This document shows positions 5,833-6,492 of a stretch of 6,492 nt of DNA, in pieces. Location: positions 1-6,492 of the forward strand of contig JAEEHG010000063.1 of assembly GCA_016280695.1 (NCBI GenBank), written 5' to 3'. The notes under the pieces were generated by a model that worked only from the letters and a program-made list of their open reading frames with translations, made no database searches and had not been told where the DNA came from. This DNA comes from Solobacterium sp. GTDB taxonomy: Bacteria > Bacillota_I > Bacilli_A > Erysipelotrichales > Erysipelotrichaceae. The position numbers and the translations under genes were made by a program. Within the stretch, counting starts at the first letter, position 1. Each line of letters opens with the position of its first letter.

Positions 5833-6306
5833 ATGAAGAAGATTGTATTCATATCCAGCACTGGCGGACATCTGACCGAGCTGCTGCAGCTGCGGGCGAT
5901 GTTTCCCCGCTGTGACTATCACATCATTACGGAAAAAACCGCGGCGAACGAATCCCTGAAGACGGAGTTCGGCACAGACCGGGTTTCCCTGCTTGTATAC
6001 GGGACAAAATCCCATCTTTTTTCGTATCTGTTCAAGTTTGCCTGGAACTGCATCCGCTCCCTGTACCTGTTTCTGAAGCTGCAGCCGGATTATGTCATTA
6101 CCACCGGTACGCATACGGCTGTGCCGATGTGCAGAATTGCCCATCACTTCGGGCGCAAGGTCATCTGGATTGAGACCTTTGCGAATGCCACAACCCCGAC
6201 GGCAGCCGGCAAAATGATCTATCCCATTGCGGATCTGTTTATCGTGCAGTGGGAAAGCATGCTGGAAGTGTATCCCAAGGCTGTATATGGAGGCTGGATT
6301 TTCTGA
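5833..6306 (+). CDS. Alg14-like (PssD/Cps14F family) glycosyltransferase subunit
   Basis: 157 residues from ATG 5833. It resembles the Alg14/PssD group, the membrane-anchoring and acceptor-side half of a two-subunit GT-B glycosyltransferase that works with an Alg13/PssE-type partner on lipid-linked sugars at the cytosolic face of the membrane. Visible hallmarks are KKIVFISSTGGHLTELLQL with GGH (11-13), a hydrophobic/amphipathic stretch about 62-83 that may attach to the membrane, DYVITTGTHTAVPMC (86-100), KVIWIETFAN (109-118), and the end FIVQWESMLEVYPKAVYGGWIF typical of the family. The start 5833 is preferred to GTG 5806, since the latter lies inside the hairpin and adds residues absent from the family. 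No good ribosome site is free: the AGGAAA (5812-5817) is in the hairpin loop and about 16 bases away. The stop overlaps the next start by one base (TGATG). Confidence 0.88.
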   Translation: MKKIVFISSTGGHLTELLQLRAMFPRCDYHIITEKTAANESLKTEFGTDRVSLLVYGTKSHLFSYLFKFAWNCIRSLYLFLKLQPDYVITTGTHTAVPMCRIAHHFGRKVIWIETFANATTPTAAGKMIYPIADLFIVQWESMLEVYPKAVYGGWIF

Positions 6307-6492
6307 TGATACTGGTTACTCTTGGAACAAATGACAAACGCTTTGACCGGCTGCTGGCAGCGGTTGAAAAAGCGGTCAAAGAAGGGATCATCACGGACGA
6401 GGTCGTCGTACAGGCCGGCTATACATCCTGGCAGAGTGACTGCATGCGGGTCACGGATTATCTGGATCGGGAAGAGTTTGACGAATATATTC
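6306..6492 (+). CDS. Alg13-like (PssE/Cps14G family) glycosyltransferase subunit, 5' part only
   Basis: 62 codons visible before the window ends. The N-terminus MILVTLGTNDKRFDRLLAAVEKAV is the start of the Alg13/PssE group (Glyco_tran_28_C fold): a short beta strand, then the LGT(N/Q) loop, then a helix. VVVQAGYTSWQS and the following DYLDREEFDEYI match the second strand and helix. It would be the nucleotide-sugar-binding catalytic half paired with the gene upstream. The start ATG overlaps the preceding stop (TGATG), and GGAGG (6289-6293) lies twelve bases upstream. Substrate and linkage cannot be told from this part. The pair is commonly found in capsule or exopolysaccharide clusters, which probably continue to the right. 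Confidence 0.87.
   Translation, partial: MILVTLGTNDKRFDRLLAAVEKAVKEGIITDEVVVQAGYTSWQSDCMRVTDYLDREEFDEYI

Overview
The window looks like chromosomal DNA of a fairly GC-rich low-GC-lineage Firmicute. Erysipelotrichia is my best guess, but it is not proven. The evidence is a long-form HPF, a RimO/PTS Enzyme I gene set, strong AGGAGG-type ribosome binding sites, TATAAT-type -10 boxes, and a small protein that faintly resembles the Mollicutes/Erysipelotrichia MG284/MPN403 group. No phage, transposon, CRISPR array, rRNA or tRNA is visible.

Layout, left to right. (1) 1-549 is the 3' end of rimO (ribosomal protein S12 methylthiotransferase). By a one-base TAATG overlap it is coupled to (2) 549-2036, a DUF2779-type protein with a cysteine-rich, apparently catalytically dead Cas4-like front half and an intact-looking DEDDy 3'-5' exonuclease-like back half. 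(3) hpf (2126-2653) follows, with its own probable promoter inside the end of the DUF2779 gene and a structured leader. It ends in a strong bidirectional terminator shared with (4), a convergent seven-helix membrane protein (2708-3379, minus strand) that looks like a degenerate CPBP-family protein. (5) A divergent intergenic region of about 245 bp carries a minus-strand promoter with a palindrome between its -35 and -10 boxes. (6) A small basic protein of 122 residues (3626-3994) precedes (7) ptsI, PTS Enzyme I. The ptsI frame is interrupted by one in-frame TAA (5557-5559), which separates 491 residues from a C-terminal piece that carries the catalytic cysteine. (8) A perfect -10 box and a 9-bp perfect inverted repeat sit at the ptsI 3' end. 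After them begin two overlapping glycosyltransferase-subunit genes of the Alg14/Alg13 (PssD/PssE) type, the second cut off by the window edge. They are probably the start of a surface-polysaccharide cluster.

Functional themes are translation (RimO, HPF), sugar uptake (Enzyme I) and cell-surface polysaccharide. I do not see one convincing new multi-gene system. The most notable points are the interrupted Enzyme I, the DUF2779 protein with a lost nuclease site, the alternative hairpins before hpf, and the promoter/hairpin overlap before the glycosyltransferase genes.
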